DNA of 8,419 bases from Planctomycetaceae bacterium (GTDB taxonomy: Bacteria > Planctomycetota > Planctomycetia > Pirellulales > Thermoguttaceae). The stretch covers positions 1-8,419 of the forward strand of contig JAISQH010000507.1 in NCBI GenBank assembly GCA_031274385.1, given 5' to 3'. Shown in pieces: positions 1-5,789 of the stretch; position 1 is the stretch's first letter, and every line of letters starts with the position of its first letter. Position numbers and translations under genes: made by a program. The notes under the pieces are model-generated. The model saw nothing but the letters and a program-made list of their open reading frames with translations, searched no databases and was not told the DNA's origin.

Positions 1-8
1 GCAATGAT

Positions 9-57
9 ATTTTTCGTGAAATTTCGTGTGTTTCGTGGTGAGTCTCGGTTTTTAGAA
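9..57 (+). repeat. Dispersed 49-bp intergenic repeat, copy 1
   Basis: This segment matches 7628-7676 in the same orientation at 45 of 49 positions by eye; the four differences cluster around positions 34-43. It ends about 40 bp before the kinase start. The other copy ends just after the stop codon of the PLP enzyme, so both copies are intergenic but sit differently relative to their neighbour gene. The core has the TTCGTG / TTCGTGG character of short dispersed intergenic repeats that I recall from many environmental bacterial genomes. Its function is unknown. Confidence 0.8.
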
Positions 58-60
58 ATT

Positions 61-91
61 CCCTATTAACTATTAACTACTAACTATTACC
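61..91 (+). repeat. Short degenerate tandem repeat (CTATTAA/CTACTAA type)
   Basis: The 5' flank of the kinase gene is a run of near-repeats of CTATTAA, CTACTAA and CTATTAC. It is AT-rich and contains an in-frame TAA at 81-83. I see no Shine-Dalgarno sequence in it. ATTAACC-type repeats also occur after the stop of the 187-residue protein (about 5672-5686), so this looks like a general intergenic habit of this genome. Confidence 0.6.
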
Positions 92-98
92 TAAAACA

Positions 99-3047
99 AT
101 GTTGCCTGAACAATTGGGACCTTTTCGGATTGGTCGGGTCTTGGGACGCGGCGGTATGGGAGCCGTTTATGAAGGGGTTCACGAGAACACCGGTGAAACG
201 GCTGCCGTCAAAGTTTTGCTAAGCACCTTGCAGGAAGACGATGAACTGCGATTGCGTTTTGAAGCGGAAATTGATACGCTCAAACGGTTGCGCCATCCCA
301 ATATCGTTCGTCTTTTCGGCTTCGGCGAAGAACAGGGAATGCTCTATTATGTCATGGAATTGGTGGACGGACCAAGCCTGCAGCAGGAAATGAAACGGCA
401 ACGCCTCTTTCAATGGCACGAAGTTGCGAAAATCGGTCTCGAAATGTGTCTTGCTTTTAAGCACGCTCATGATCGCGGTATCACTCACCGTGACATTAAA
501 CCCGCCAACATTCTTTTAGAACAACAAGGTTCCATTAAACTTTCCGATTTCGGAATTGCTCATTTTTTCGGCGGTCAACGCCTCACGGAAGTCCATTCGG
601 TTGTCGGGACATTGGAATATATGTCGCCCGAACAGGCGTTGGCAAGTCCGGTCAATGCCCGATCTGATTTGTATTCACTCGGAGCGGTTCTTTACGCTCT
701 TTTAGTGGGACGACCGCCGTTCTCCGCCAAAAATCTGCCGGAAATACTGCGCAAACATCAGAAAAATATCATTGAATCAATCCGATTCACCCGATTGGAT
801 GTGCCGGATGACTTGGAAGCGATTATCTTCGACCTCTTGAGAATCAAATCAGAAGAACGTCCCCATAACGCTTATCTTGTTGTCAAACGTTTTCAGTCAC
901 TTCTTCAGGCGTTAGTCGGTCCGCCGGAACGGATTCTCGTCAAACCAATGGCGCCGGATTCGCCAACCGCGCTTCCAATGGACGCGGTTCGTATTCCTTA
1001 CAAAGGCGATCAGGATCAAGATCAAAAAATTGTTCGTTCGCGCGGTATTTTTATTGACAACGGCATCATTGATCTCGGCGGCATTGTCGGCAAGGAGCAA
1101 ACGAATACGATTGAGGTGTCCTCAAATTCGCTTGTGAAGGATTCGCCGCTTTCTCCGGCTGTTCCGAACAAAGATGTTGCGAACCGTGAGGTTGGTTCCG
1201 GTCTTACCTCGCTGGCGGTTTCATTCGGACAACCGGGTACAAAAGGAAACGAAAAGCAAACGCTTGAAACGCCGTTTCCCGCCGCCGAACTACCGGAAAC
1301 TCAAATGTTGACGCAGCCGTCGGCTCTTTCGGCTCATTCTGATCATTCGGCTCATTCTGATCATTCTGATTTTTCTGATTCGTTGGCGGTTCCTGATCCA
1401 TTATTAAAGCAGGTTCACGATGATTCGCGTCAACCTGAAATTTCGCAACCCGATGAAATCACACGAACTTCTCAGATTGAGATTCCGCTAACCGGCGATT
1501 CAAAATGGTCACCGAATGATTGTTCGGCTGTTCTTTCCGAACCCGATAACAATAAGACAAACGAAGATCAAAACAAACCGGAAGAAAAAACCATAACCGC
1601 TACTCTTCCCGAAAATTTTCCGTATCGTTTTCCGATTCAACACGGCGAGGTGATTCTTGAGGATGTTCCCGAACTACGGCGGACAAAAGACGAACCGCTT
1701 CCCGATGTCAGTCTTTTTGACGCGGCTCAATGGCAACATGCCCCCAGTGAAATCGAAGAACAACCAACAATCGGAATTGATTCGCCAGAAGTGGTTCATT
1801 CCAAAGAGACCGGATTGATGACCGATAACAGACCAACTGTTGACGGATTGGCAACCGGACATTTACCGGGTTTTCATTTTTCGGCTCGTTCGGAAGTTTC
1901 GGTAAATAATGGAGCAAACGTTTCGGAAAAGATTCAGGAAAAAATTCAGGAAAAGGTTTCAGAAAAGATTCAAGAAAAGGTTTCAGAAAAAACTCTTGAA
2001 AAAAATTCGGAAAAAAAATCGGAGCCAAAAAAATCGATTGAGCCTTACGGGTTACAAAATCCCAATGCAACGCTGATCGGATCCGTTGGATCCAAAAATC
2101 GAATCTCGACAATAGTTGATCATTCCGCTTCGTCGTCCCACTTTACTGCGGTGAAAGATGAAGAGTTCGACGCTTACGAAAATCAGGAACGGCAACATCA
2201 TCCGGTGATTTCATTGCAAACGGTTTTTGCGTTAGTCTGTTTGATTTTTATTGGAGTTACCGTTTATTATCTGTTGCAGCCGGTTCAGGCGGACACGCTG
2301 TTTGAAAGGATTAAACGGACAATTAACGAAGACAGTGACAGTGACGGACTTTCACCGTCGGCTCTTCGCAGTGCGGAAGAGGATATTAATCATTTTCTGT
2401 TGGAACATTCGCAACATCCGATGGCGGATCAAGTCCGGTATTACCAGACGGAATTGGATTTAGCAATACAGGAACAAATCCTGAAACGGCGGCAACGGCT
2501 TGCCAATTCCGAAACGCCAAGTCCGGTCGAACAGGCTTATATGGAAGCGATGGCGTTGATTAAAACAAACCCGGAAAATGCCATCGCTAAATTAAAAGCG
2601 TTGATTGCCGTATTTCGTTCTGAAAACCAAACGGACAATCAGTCCGACAATCAATCTGATAATCAAACGGACAATCAAACTGATAATCAAACTGATAATC
2701 AAGCCGAACGATCAAAAACGCAACCCAAAACGCCGCCGTCTGAAATGTCTGAAACGTCTGAAACAAAAAATCCGAAGCCGGTCAAACCTGTTAAACGGCA
2801 ACGTCCGAATCCGACAGAACTTTGTGTTGAATTAGCAACAAGACGTTTGGAAAAACTGGAAAAGGAAATTGAAACAATCCATTCCGATCAATTCAAAGTG
2901 ATACGAAAACGATTAGATGATGCCAAAGAACTTGAAACAAAATCGCCTCAACAAGCCGAAGCGATTCGTCGTGGAATTATCGAGTTGTACCAACACCATC
3001 ATTGGGCAAAAGAAATCGTCGAAGAAGCAAAACAAGAACTCAAATAA
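99..3047 (+). CDS. Membrane-anchored Hanks-type serine/threonine protein kinase (PknB-like)
   Basis: The 982-residue protein starts with a full eukaryotic-type kinase domain at about residues 8-270. Visible motifs are the Gly loop GRGGMG (16-21), ATP-binding K38 in AAVK, alpha-C E57, HRDIKPAN (130-137, catalytic D132), DFG (150-152), SPE (176-178), DLYSLG (190-195) and R254. All catalytic residues are present and it is an RD kinase, so it should be active. Residues about 280-700 form a Ser/Thr/Glu/Pro-rich, probably disordered linker with HSD-type (411-428) and xxEK-type (610-640) repeats. One membrane helix lies at about 706-726. Beyond it is a helical, possibly TPR-like region and seven NQ(T/S)D-type tetrads (843-870). 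Predicted topology is kinase inside, C-terminus outside, suggesting a sensor role. ATG 99 is the first start after the in-frame stop at 81-83, and no Shine-Dalgarno is visible. The linker and sensor do not suggest a ligand. Confidence 0.95.
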   Translation: MLPEQLGPFRIGRVLGRGGMGAVYEGVHENTGETAAVKVLLSTLQEDDELRLRFEAEIDTLKRLRHPNIVRLFGFGEEQGMLYYVMELVDGPSLQQEMKRQRLFQWHEVAKIGLEMCLAFKHAHDRGITHRDIKPANILLEQQGSIKLSDFGIAHFFGGQRLTEVHSVVGTLEYMSPEQALASPVNARSDLYSLGAVLYALLVGRPPFSAKNLPEILRKHQKNIIESIRFTRLDVPDDLEAIIFDLLRIKSEERPHNAYLVVKRFQSLLQALVGPPERILVKPMAPDSPTALPMDAVRIPYKGDQDQDQKIVRSRGIFIDNGIIDLGGIVGKEQTNTIEVSSNSLVKDSPLSPAVPNKDVANREVGSGLTSLAVSFGQPGTKGNEKQTLETPFPAAELPETQMLTQPSALSAHSDHSAHSDHSDFSDSLAVPDPLLKQVHDDSRQPEISQPDEITRTSQIEIPLTGDSKWSPNDCSAVLSEPDNNKTNEDQNKPEEKTITATLPENFPYRFPIQHGEVILEDVPELRRTKDEPLPDVSLFDAAQWQHAPSEIEEQPTIGIDSPEVVHSKETGLMTDNRPTVDGLATGHLPGFHFSARSEVSVNNGANVSEKIQEKIQEKVSEKIQEKVSEKTLEKNSEKKSEPKKSIEPYGLQNPNATLIGSVGSKNRISTIVDHSASSSHFTAVKDEEFDAYENQERQHHPVISLQTVFALVCLIFIGVTVYYLLQPVQADTLFERIKRTINEDSDSDGLSPSALRSAEEDINHFLLEHSQHPMADQVRYYQTELDLAIQEQILKRRQRLANSETPSPVEQAYMEAMALIKTNPENAIAKLKALIAVFRSENQTDNQSDNQSDNQTDNQTDNQTDNQAERSKTQPKTPPSEMSETSETKNPKPVKPVKRQRPNPTELCVELATRRLEKLEKEIETIHSDQFKVIRKRLDDAKELETKSPQQAEAIRRGIIELYQHHHWAKEIVEEAKQELK
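1329..1382 (+). repeat. In-gene repeat encoding His/Ser/Asp-rich stretch
   Basis: Near-repeats of TCATTCTGA with TCGGCT encode S-A-H-S-D-H-type units at residues 411-428 of the kinase linker. The copies are nearly identical in DNA, which points to recent slippage expansion within a disordered part of the protein. Confidence 0.75.
1926..2018 (+). repeat. In-gene 12-bp repeat encoding xxEK tetrads
   Basis: Eight consecutive tetrads of the form (I/V/T/N)(Q/S/L)EK occupy about residues 610-640 of the kinase, with a further K/S/E-rich tail. The DNA copies differ at several positions (GAAAAG/GAAAAA, ATTCAG/GTTTCA). The charge pattern is compatible with a single extended alpha-helix or coiled coil just ahead of the membrane segment. 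Confidence 0.8.
2625..2708 (+). repeat. In-gene 12-bp repeat encoding NQ(T/S)D tetrads
   Basis: Seven 12-bp units encode NQTD, NQSD, NQSD, NQTD, NQTD, NQTD and NQAE (residues 843-870) in the part of the kinase predicted to lie outside the cytoplasm. Third positions vary (GAC/GAT, CAA/CAG, ACG/ACT), while the amino-acid pattern is almost constant. The tract is hydrophilic and probably a flexible spacer between helical segments. Confidence 0.85.
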
Positions 3048-3075
3048 TTTGTGATTTGTGATTTGTGATTTGTGA
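3048..3075 (+). repeat. Four exact tandem copies of TTTGTGA
   Basis: Four perfect 7-bp units begin at the base after the kinase stop codon and fill most of the 45-bp gap to the convergent methyltransferase gene. They look like a simple-sequence slippage tract. No function is evident. Confidence 0.9.
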
Positions 3076-3094
3076 TTTTTCTAAGTCACTTTTT
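3072..3094 (+). terminator. Possible weak terminator after the kinase gene
   Basis: GTGATTT (3072-3078) can pair with AAGTCAC (3083-3089), including one G-U pair, around a 4-nt loop. It is followed directly by five T's (3090-3094). The stem is short and AT-rich, so this is tentative. The T run overlaps the stop codon region of the convergent methyltransferase gene. Confidence 0.3.
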
Positions 3095-3881
3095 ACGGAC
3101 GATATTGTTCATTCGTTTTCAACACGAAAACAACATCTTCCGTTTTTGAATTGAGTTGAATCGGGTCTTGAAAATCGAAACTGAATGTTTCGAGTATCTT
3201 GAATCGATTAGCTTTTTCAAGCAGACATCGAAACTGTTGAAGTGAGTAAGTCCGAAGCGGAAACGTATCAACGATTTCGTAACATTGTTTTGGAGTTGTT
3301 GCTTTGATACGAAATTCAACTGTTTCGATTCGTTGTTTCCGGTCGAGCGATAAACGAAACAATTTAGATTGCAACGCGAGCGAGCCGTGCCGAACCGACC
3401 ATTTTTCCTGCGAACAAACGGCGTTGCCTCGCGGCAACAGATGCAAACCGAGCAGATAAATTCCATTCGGTTTCAAAATATTCGCAACAGCATGAAGATG
3501 CGACAATGCCGCTGATTCTGAGGTTAGATGTAGAAAACTACTTACAAAATTGAACGCCAGATCGAATGGTTTTTTCTGTTTCAAATTGGTCATTGAAAAC
3601 CGGGTCATATCGCCAAGTATTGCGGATTCTGCCAGACCGTGCCGTCGGAGTCGTTTGTTACAAAATGCAACCGCGTTGGGGTTCAGGTCGAGTCCGACGA
3701 TTTGATGACCTTCTTTAGCGATTCGCCAAAGCAGCCTTCCTGTTCCGCAAGCCGGTTCGAAAAACCGCCCATGACCTGATATATGACAATAACGTTGGAG
3801 TGATGTTTTCAGAAATTCGATTTCCCGTTTCCACGAATCCGAAAAAAGAACATCGTACAATTTCGGATAATCGTAAATCAT
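3093..3881 (-). CDS. Class I SAM-dependent methyltransferase
   Basis: This 262-residue cytoplasmic protein has the Rossmann-type methyltransferase layout. Motif I is FFEPACGTGR (40-49), which binds S-adenosylmethionine. Motif II is GLDLN (63-67), with D65 expected to contact the ribose hydroxyls. ILGDM (88-92) supplies the acidic residue usually near the adenine. NFVSSFLHL (111-119) and ILKPNG (135-140) match the post-motif strand and helix of the methyltransferase_11/25 type. The C-terminal third (about 150-262) is a strand-rich segment that probably shapes the acceptor site, and the methyl acceptor cannot be told from sequence. The start at 3881 is supported by a purine-rich GAGAGG (complement of 3887-3892) 5 nt upstream, the best ribosome-binding site in the window. 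It lies 43 bp downstream of the small secreted-protein gene and is probably co-transcribed with it. It is convergent with the kinase gene. Confidence 0.9.
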   Translation of the reverse strand: MIYDYPKLYDVLFSDSWKREIEFLKTSLQRYCHISGHGRFFEPACGTGRLLWRIAKEGHQIVGLDLNPNAVAFCNKRLRRHGLAESAILGDMTRFSMTNLKQKKPFDLAFNFVSSFLHLTSESAALSHLHAVANILKPNGIYLLGLHLLPRGNAVCSQEKWSVRHGSLALQSKLFRLSLDRKQRIETVEFRIKATTPKQCYEIVDTFPLRTYSLQQFRCLLEKANRFKILETFSFDFQDPIQLNSKTEDVVFVLKTNEQYRP

Positions 3882-3924
3882 GGCAACCTCTCAAATGCGT
3901 AACTTGTATCATTTCCAAATTTTA

Positions 3925-4263
3925 TTATCGTCGTCGTTCTTGGGGAATGGGTCTCATTACCGGTGGTGTGCCGGGAACATACGGCGGTCTTTTTTTCAGC
4001 AGGACATTGTACATCACACGGGATTGCCCCATCCAGGCATCAACCGCATCCCAACCAAGATGATAAGTTTGTGCATCAAGTTTGGCTTGTCGGGGATTGG
4101 TTGCCGGTACAGTCACCACTTTTTGATCGCCTTCCCGTGAGTCCGCCCGCCGAACATACGTGTAACGCAAACGCCGTTCGTCTGTCTGAGCAAGAACAAT
4201 GTCTCCCACAGCAGCAAAAAATACAATAAAAAAAAGAGAACCCCAAAAATAATTCTTCACCAT
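3925..4263 (-). CDS. Small secreted protein of unknown function
   Basis: I do not recognise a family. The 112-residue product begins with a convincing signal peptide: MVKNYF, a hydrophobic core rich in F, I, V and A at about 8-20, then DIVLA-Q, with a likely signal peptidase I cut after A25. There is no lipobox cysteine. The mature part of about 87 residues is basic and polar, ends in a proline-rich stretch (PPYVPGTPPVMRPIP) and a run of arginines, and has no further membrane segment. It may act in the periplasm or be a small envelope protein. No clear Shine-Dalgarno precedes ATG 4263; the sequence upstream is GTTATTGGCGGCG. The next gene on the same strand is the methyltransferase, 43 bp away, which suggests a two-gene transcript. 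The signal peptide and codon pattern support a real gene, but no function can be given. Confidence 0.7.
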   Translation of the reverse strand: MVKNYFWGSLFFIVFFAAVGDIVLAQTDERRLRYTYVRRADSREGDQKVVTVPATNPRQAKLDAQTYHLGWDAVDAWMGQSRVMYNVLLKKRPPYVPGTPPVMRPIPQERRR

Positions 4264-4333
4264 GATTCGCCGCCAATAACTGTTTGAGTTGATCTTGTTT
4301 TTTTAATTTTTTAATTAATTAGGAGTAATGTAT

Positions 4334-4346
4334 CATGCGCCAATAA
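4334..4346 (+). repeat. Outer inverted repeat, left copy (CATGCGCCAATAA)
   Basis: This 13-bp sequence is exactly repeated in inverted orientation at 4771-4783. Together they bracket the palindrome and foldback, making a 450-bp unit (4334-4783). A chance 13-bp match in so short a region is unlikely. It may be a terminal inverted repeat of a non-autonomous element. I see no clear target-site duplication immediately outside it. The inner part, CGCCAATAAC, also occurs at 4271-4280. Confidence 0.6.
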
Positions 4347-4429
4347 CATTACCTAAAGTGTTATTATATGGCGATTGCAACGATGCGATACTTTTTATAC
4401 TTGCGATTTCGCTTCTTGGTTTTGATCTT

Positions 4430-4445
4430 TTAATCAATTGATTAA
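4430..4445. promoter_or_regulatory. Perfect 16-bp AT-rich palindrome
   Basis: TTAATCAATTGATTAA is fully self-complementary with no central gap. It lies 26 bp before the left arm of the foldback. Such a site could bind a dimeric regulator or be part of a cruciform-forming element. No neighbouring promoter allows it to be called an operator with confidence. Confidence 0.35.
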
Positions 4446-4499
4446 TGAGGGGTAAAGTGATATTGATTTTAGTCGCGCTAGCGACGTTATTATGCATAA

Positions 4500-4528
4500 C
4501 CGGCGGTGTAGCGCAGCGTAACCGCCGG
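4500..4528. repeat. Nested hairpin in left arm
   Basis: CCGGCGGT (4500-4507) pairs with ACCGCCGG (4521-4528) around the 13-nt loop GTAGCGCAGCGTA. The stem is 8 bp, very GC-rich and perfect. The same hairpin occurs inverted at 4661-4689. Confidence 0.85.
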
Positions 4529-4660
4529 ATCGCGTCCTTCCACCACGACAAAGTCGCGCAGCGACGACATTATCGAGTCCAATCTCTTTCATCCAATTCC
4601 TTAATCTCTACTTTTGATAATGCCATCGCTGCGCGACTTTGGTTGTTGGGGGGCGATTGT

Positions 4661-4689
4661 CCGGCGGTTGCGCTGCGCTACACCGCCGG
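4661..4689. repeat. Nested hairpin in right arm
   Basis: CCGGCGGT (4661-4668) and ACCGCCGG (4682-4689) form an 8-bp perfect stem with a 13-nt loop. It is the mirror of the left-arm hairpin with one loop base changed (GCGT versus GCGC in the common orientation). Confidence 0.85.
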
Positions 4690-4770
4690 TTATGCATCAT
4701 ACCGTCGCTGCGCGACTAGGAAAAACAAAAATTAATGCGTAACGGGTATTTCAAAACAAAAAAAGTTTGT

Positions 4771-4783
4771 TTATTGGCGCATG
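4771..4783 (-). repeat. Outer inverted repeat, right copy (TTATTGGCGCATG)
   Basis: This is the exact reverse complement of 4334-4346. It marks the right end of the 450-bp unit that contains the palindrome and foldback. Confidence 0.6.
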
Positions 4784-4810
4784 TTGCCTAATCGCGTAAA
4801 ACCAAAGCAA

Positions 4811-4842
4811 TACCAGTACCGCCCCTCTTATCGGTGTTGGTA
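4811..4842 (+). ncRNA. RNA-like hairpin with G-U pairs
   Basis: TACCAGTACCG (4811-4821) pairs with CGGTGTTGGTA (4832-4842) as an 11-bp stem around a 10-nt loop. Two of the pairs are G-U, and they work only if the plus strand is transcribed. No T run follows, so it is not a typical terminator. It could be part of a leader or a small RNA upstream of the 187-residue protein gene. This rests on pairing alone. Confidence 0.3.
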
Positions 4843-4866
4843 CTTACAAGAGTTTAAGAAAAGATT

Positions 4867-4898
4867 CAATTGATCAAAGGGATCAAATGGATCAGTTG
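4867..4898 (+). repeat. 9-bp tandem repeats that also form a hairpin
   Basis: Three diverged 9-bp units (GATCAAAGG, GATCAAATG, GATCAGTTG at 4872-4898) lie in tandem. CAATTGATC (4867-4875) pairs with GATCAGTTG (4890-4898) as a 9-bp stem with one G-U pair and a 14-nt loop. It may be part of the 5' leader of the following gene. Confidence 0.4.
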
Positions 4899-5105
4899 GC
4901 AACGATTGAGAGCCGATTCGGTAAAAGATTCCAATTGTATCGTTTCCGATTCGATTTTTCTAAAAGAATTAGTAAAAAACCGGAAAAAAATCTTGAAGAG
5001 TCGGGATTTTTTGATAAATTGTTTTGTTATTGTAATGGTTGGATTTTTTGAAATGATCTTCAATGCACTCCAAGTCCTGCTTTGTGTGCTTACCAAACAA
5101 TCAAA

Positions 5106-5669
5106 ATGCCGGAACAACCTTATTTTGCCGACGCTGAAGTCGATGAATTAATTCGGAACGCCGAACTAAGAACCGAGATTGAACCCTATTTGGATGAATC
5201 CGTCTTTCGTGTTCCTTTTCAACATCTTCCGCTTCGCCTGGAAAACGAATTTTTAGCGAGTATGCTCGATTGGGAGGTGGCTCCTATTGAGCCGATTTAC
5301 CGTTGGTTCGAACCGGAATTGCGTATTCCAAGCCCGGATTCTCTGAGTGACGAAAAAGTGTCTCAAGTCTTGGACGATCTCATCGAAAAATTGTTTGAAA
5401 AGAAAATCCTGCTCGATTTTACGGATCATCTTTCGGATCGTGAACTTTATACCTTGATTTATCGGGACATTTTGTCGTCACGCGAAAAAAATCTCAAACA
5501 ACGCAATAGTTTTATTCATTGGGATTGTTCCGGCGGTGACAGTGATATTTGGCTCCGGTTTTACGCTTCGGACGATGAACGCGAATTATGGACGGATTAT
5601 TACGACGAACCGTTGCCGCCAAAACAACTTCCCGCTCACCATCGCGATTTGCCGCAGCATCCGTTTTAA
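5106..5669 (+). CDS. Conserved-looking soluble acidic protein of unknown function
   Basis: The 187-residue product has no signal peptide or membrane segment and is rich in Asp, Glu and aromatic residues, so it is probably cytoplasmic. It matches no domain I can name. Features that look constrained are PYLDESVFRVPFQHLPLRL (27-45), EFLASMLDWE (48-57), WFEPELR.P (67-75), DFTDHLSDRELY (104-115), HWDC (138-141) and WLRFYA..DERE.W (149-162). The pattern looks like a small conserved planctomycete protein I believe I have seen before, but I cannot attach a function. I chose ATG 5106. A TTG at 5082 is in frame and would add eight residues, but nothing favours it, and no Shine-Dalgarno precedes either start. 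The next gene, 120 bp downstream, is the oxidoreductase on the same strand. Regular amino-acid composition and good length support a real gene. Confidence 0.8.
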   Translation: MPEQPYFADAEVDELIRNAELRTEIEPYLDESVFRVPFQHLPLRLENEFLASMLDWEVAPIEPIYRWFEPELRIPSPDSLSDEKVSQVLDDLIEKLFEKKILLDFTDHLSDRELYTLIYRDILSSREKNLKQRNSFIHWDCSGGDSDIWLRFYASDDERELWTDYYDEPLPPKQLPAHHRDLPQHPF

Positions 5670-5692
5670 CCCGATTAACCATTAACCAGAAT

Positions 5693-5730
5693 GTTCAAGA
5701 CGAATGATTGACAGTTCAAAACGAATCATC
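5693..5730 (+). repeat. Imperfect 17-bp direct repeat, 21-bp period
   Basis: GTTCAAGACGAATGATT (5693-5709) and GTTCAAAACGAATCATC (5714-5730) match at 14 of 17 positions, offset by 21 bp or two helical turns. They lie 60-97 bp upstream of the oxidoreductase start. They could be paired regulator sites or simple duplication. Confidence 0.4.
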
Positions 5731-5789
5731 GATAATAAACAACCGTTAATTTACTCTCAACTCTCAACTTTCCACTAATTAAAACGATT

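Larger units (their letters stand above)
4471..4717. repeat. Large foldback: two inverted arms of about 103 nt with nested hairpins
   Basis: The left arm (4471-4574) and the right arm (4616-4717) are reverse complements of each other around a 41-nt loop. The first 59 positions match at 55, and the longest exact stretch is 27 nt (left 4492-4518). The middle of the arms is less alike, and their inner ends (AAGTCGCGCAGCGA..CATTATC) match again. Each arm holds its own hairpin, CCGGCGGT...ACCGCCGG with a 13-nt loop (4500-4528 and 4661-4689), and two copies of an AGTCGCGCAGCGAC-type box. The arms are GC-rich against an AT-rich surround, which suggests a transferred or mobile foldback (REPIN-like or MITE-like) rather than native intergenic DNA. 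A transcript would form a very long hairpin. Confidence 0.85.
4264..5105. other. Gene-free region of about 840 bp with a foldback structure
   Basis: This lies between divergently transcribed genes (secreted protein on minus, 187-residue protein on plus), so promoters for both should be here, although I cannot place one with confidence. From left to right it holds an AT-rich stretch (4295-4320), a CGCCAATAAC repeat, an outer 13-bp inverted repeat (4334-4346 and 4771-4783), a 16-bp palindrome, the large foldback (4471-4717), two RNA-like hairpins (4811-4842 and 4867-4898) and an AT-rich leader (about 4900-5105). Short open frames on both strands are not convincing as genes. Confidence 0.7.

Noticed and set aside
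1708..2112. 134-residue minus-strand open frame inside the kinase gene
   Set aside because: It is the antisense of the xxEK and neighbouring low-complexity tracts, with a repetitive FPESF-type composition.
4445..4735. 96-residue plus-strand open frame with a signal-peptide-like N-terminus
   Set aside because: Apart from its first few codons it is read from the two arms and loop of the foldback, so its sequence is dictated by the repeat. The hydrophobic start may be chance. It would deserve another look if expressed.
4811..4842. Rho-independent terminator
   Set aside because: The stem is not followed by a T run. It reads CTTACAAGAG.
4781..4873. 30-residue basic, Tyr-rich small open frame starting at ATG 4781
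   Set aside because: Too short, no ribosome-binding site, and it overlaps the right outer repeat and two hairpins. No supporting evidence.
4866..5151. Overlapping open frames on both strands between the hairpins and the 187-residue protein
   Set aside because: AT-rich, no recognisable motifs, poor starts, and they run into the 5' end of the better-supported gene.
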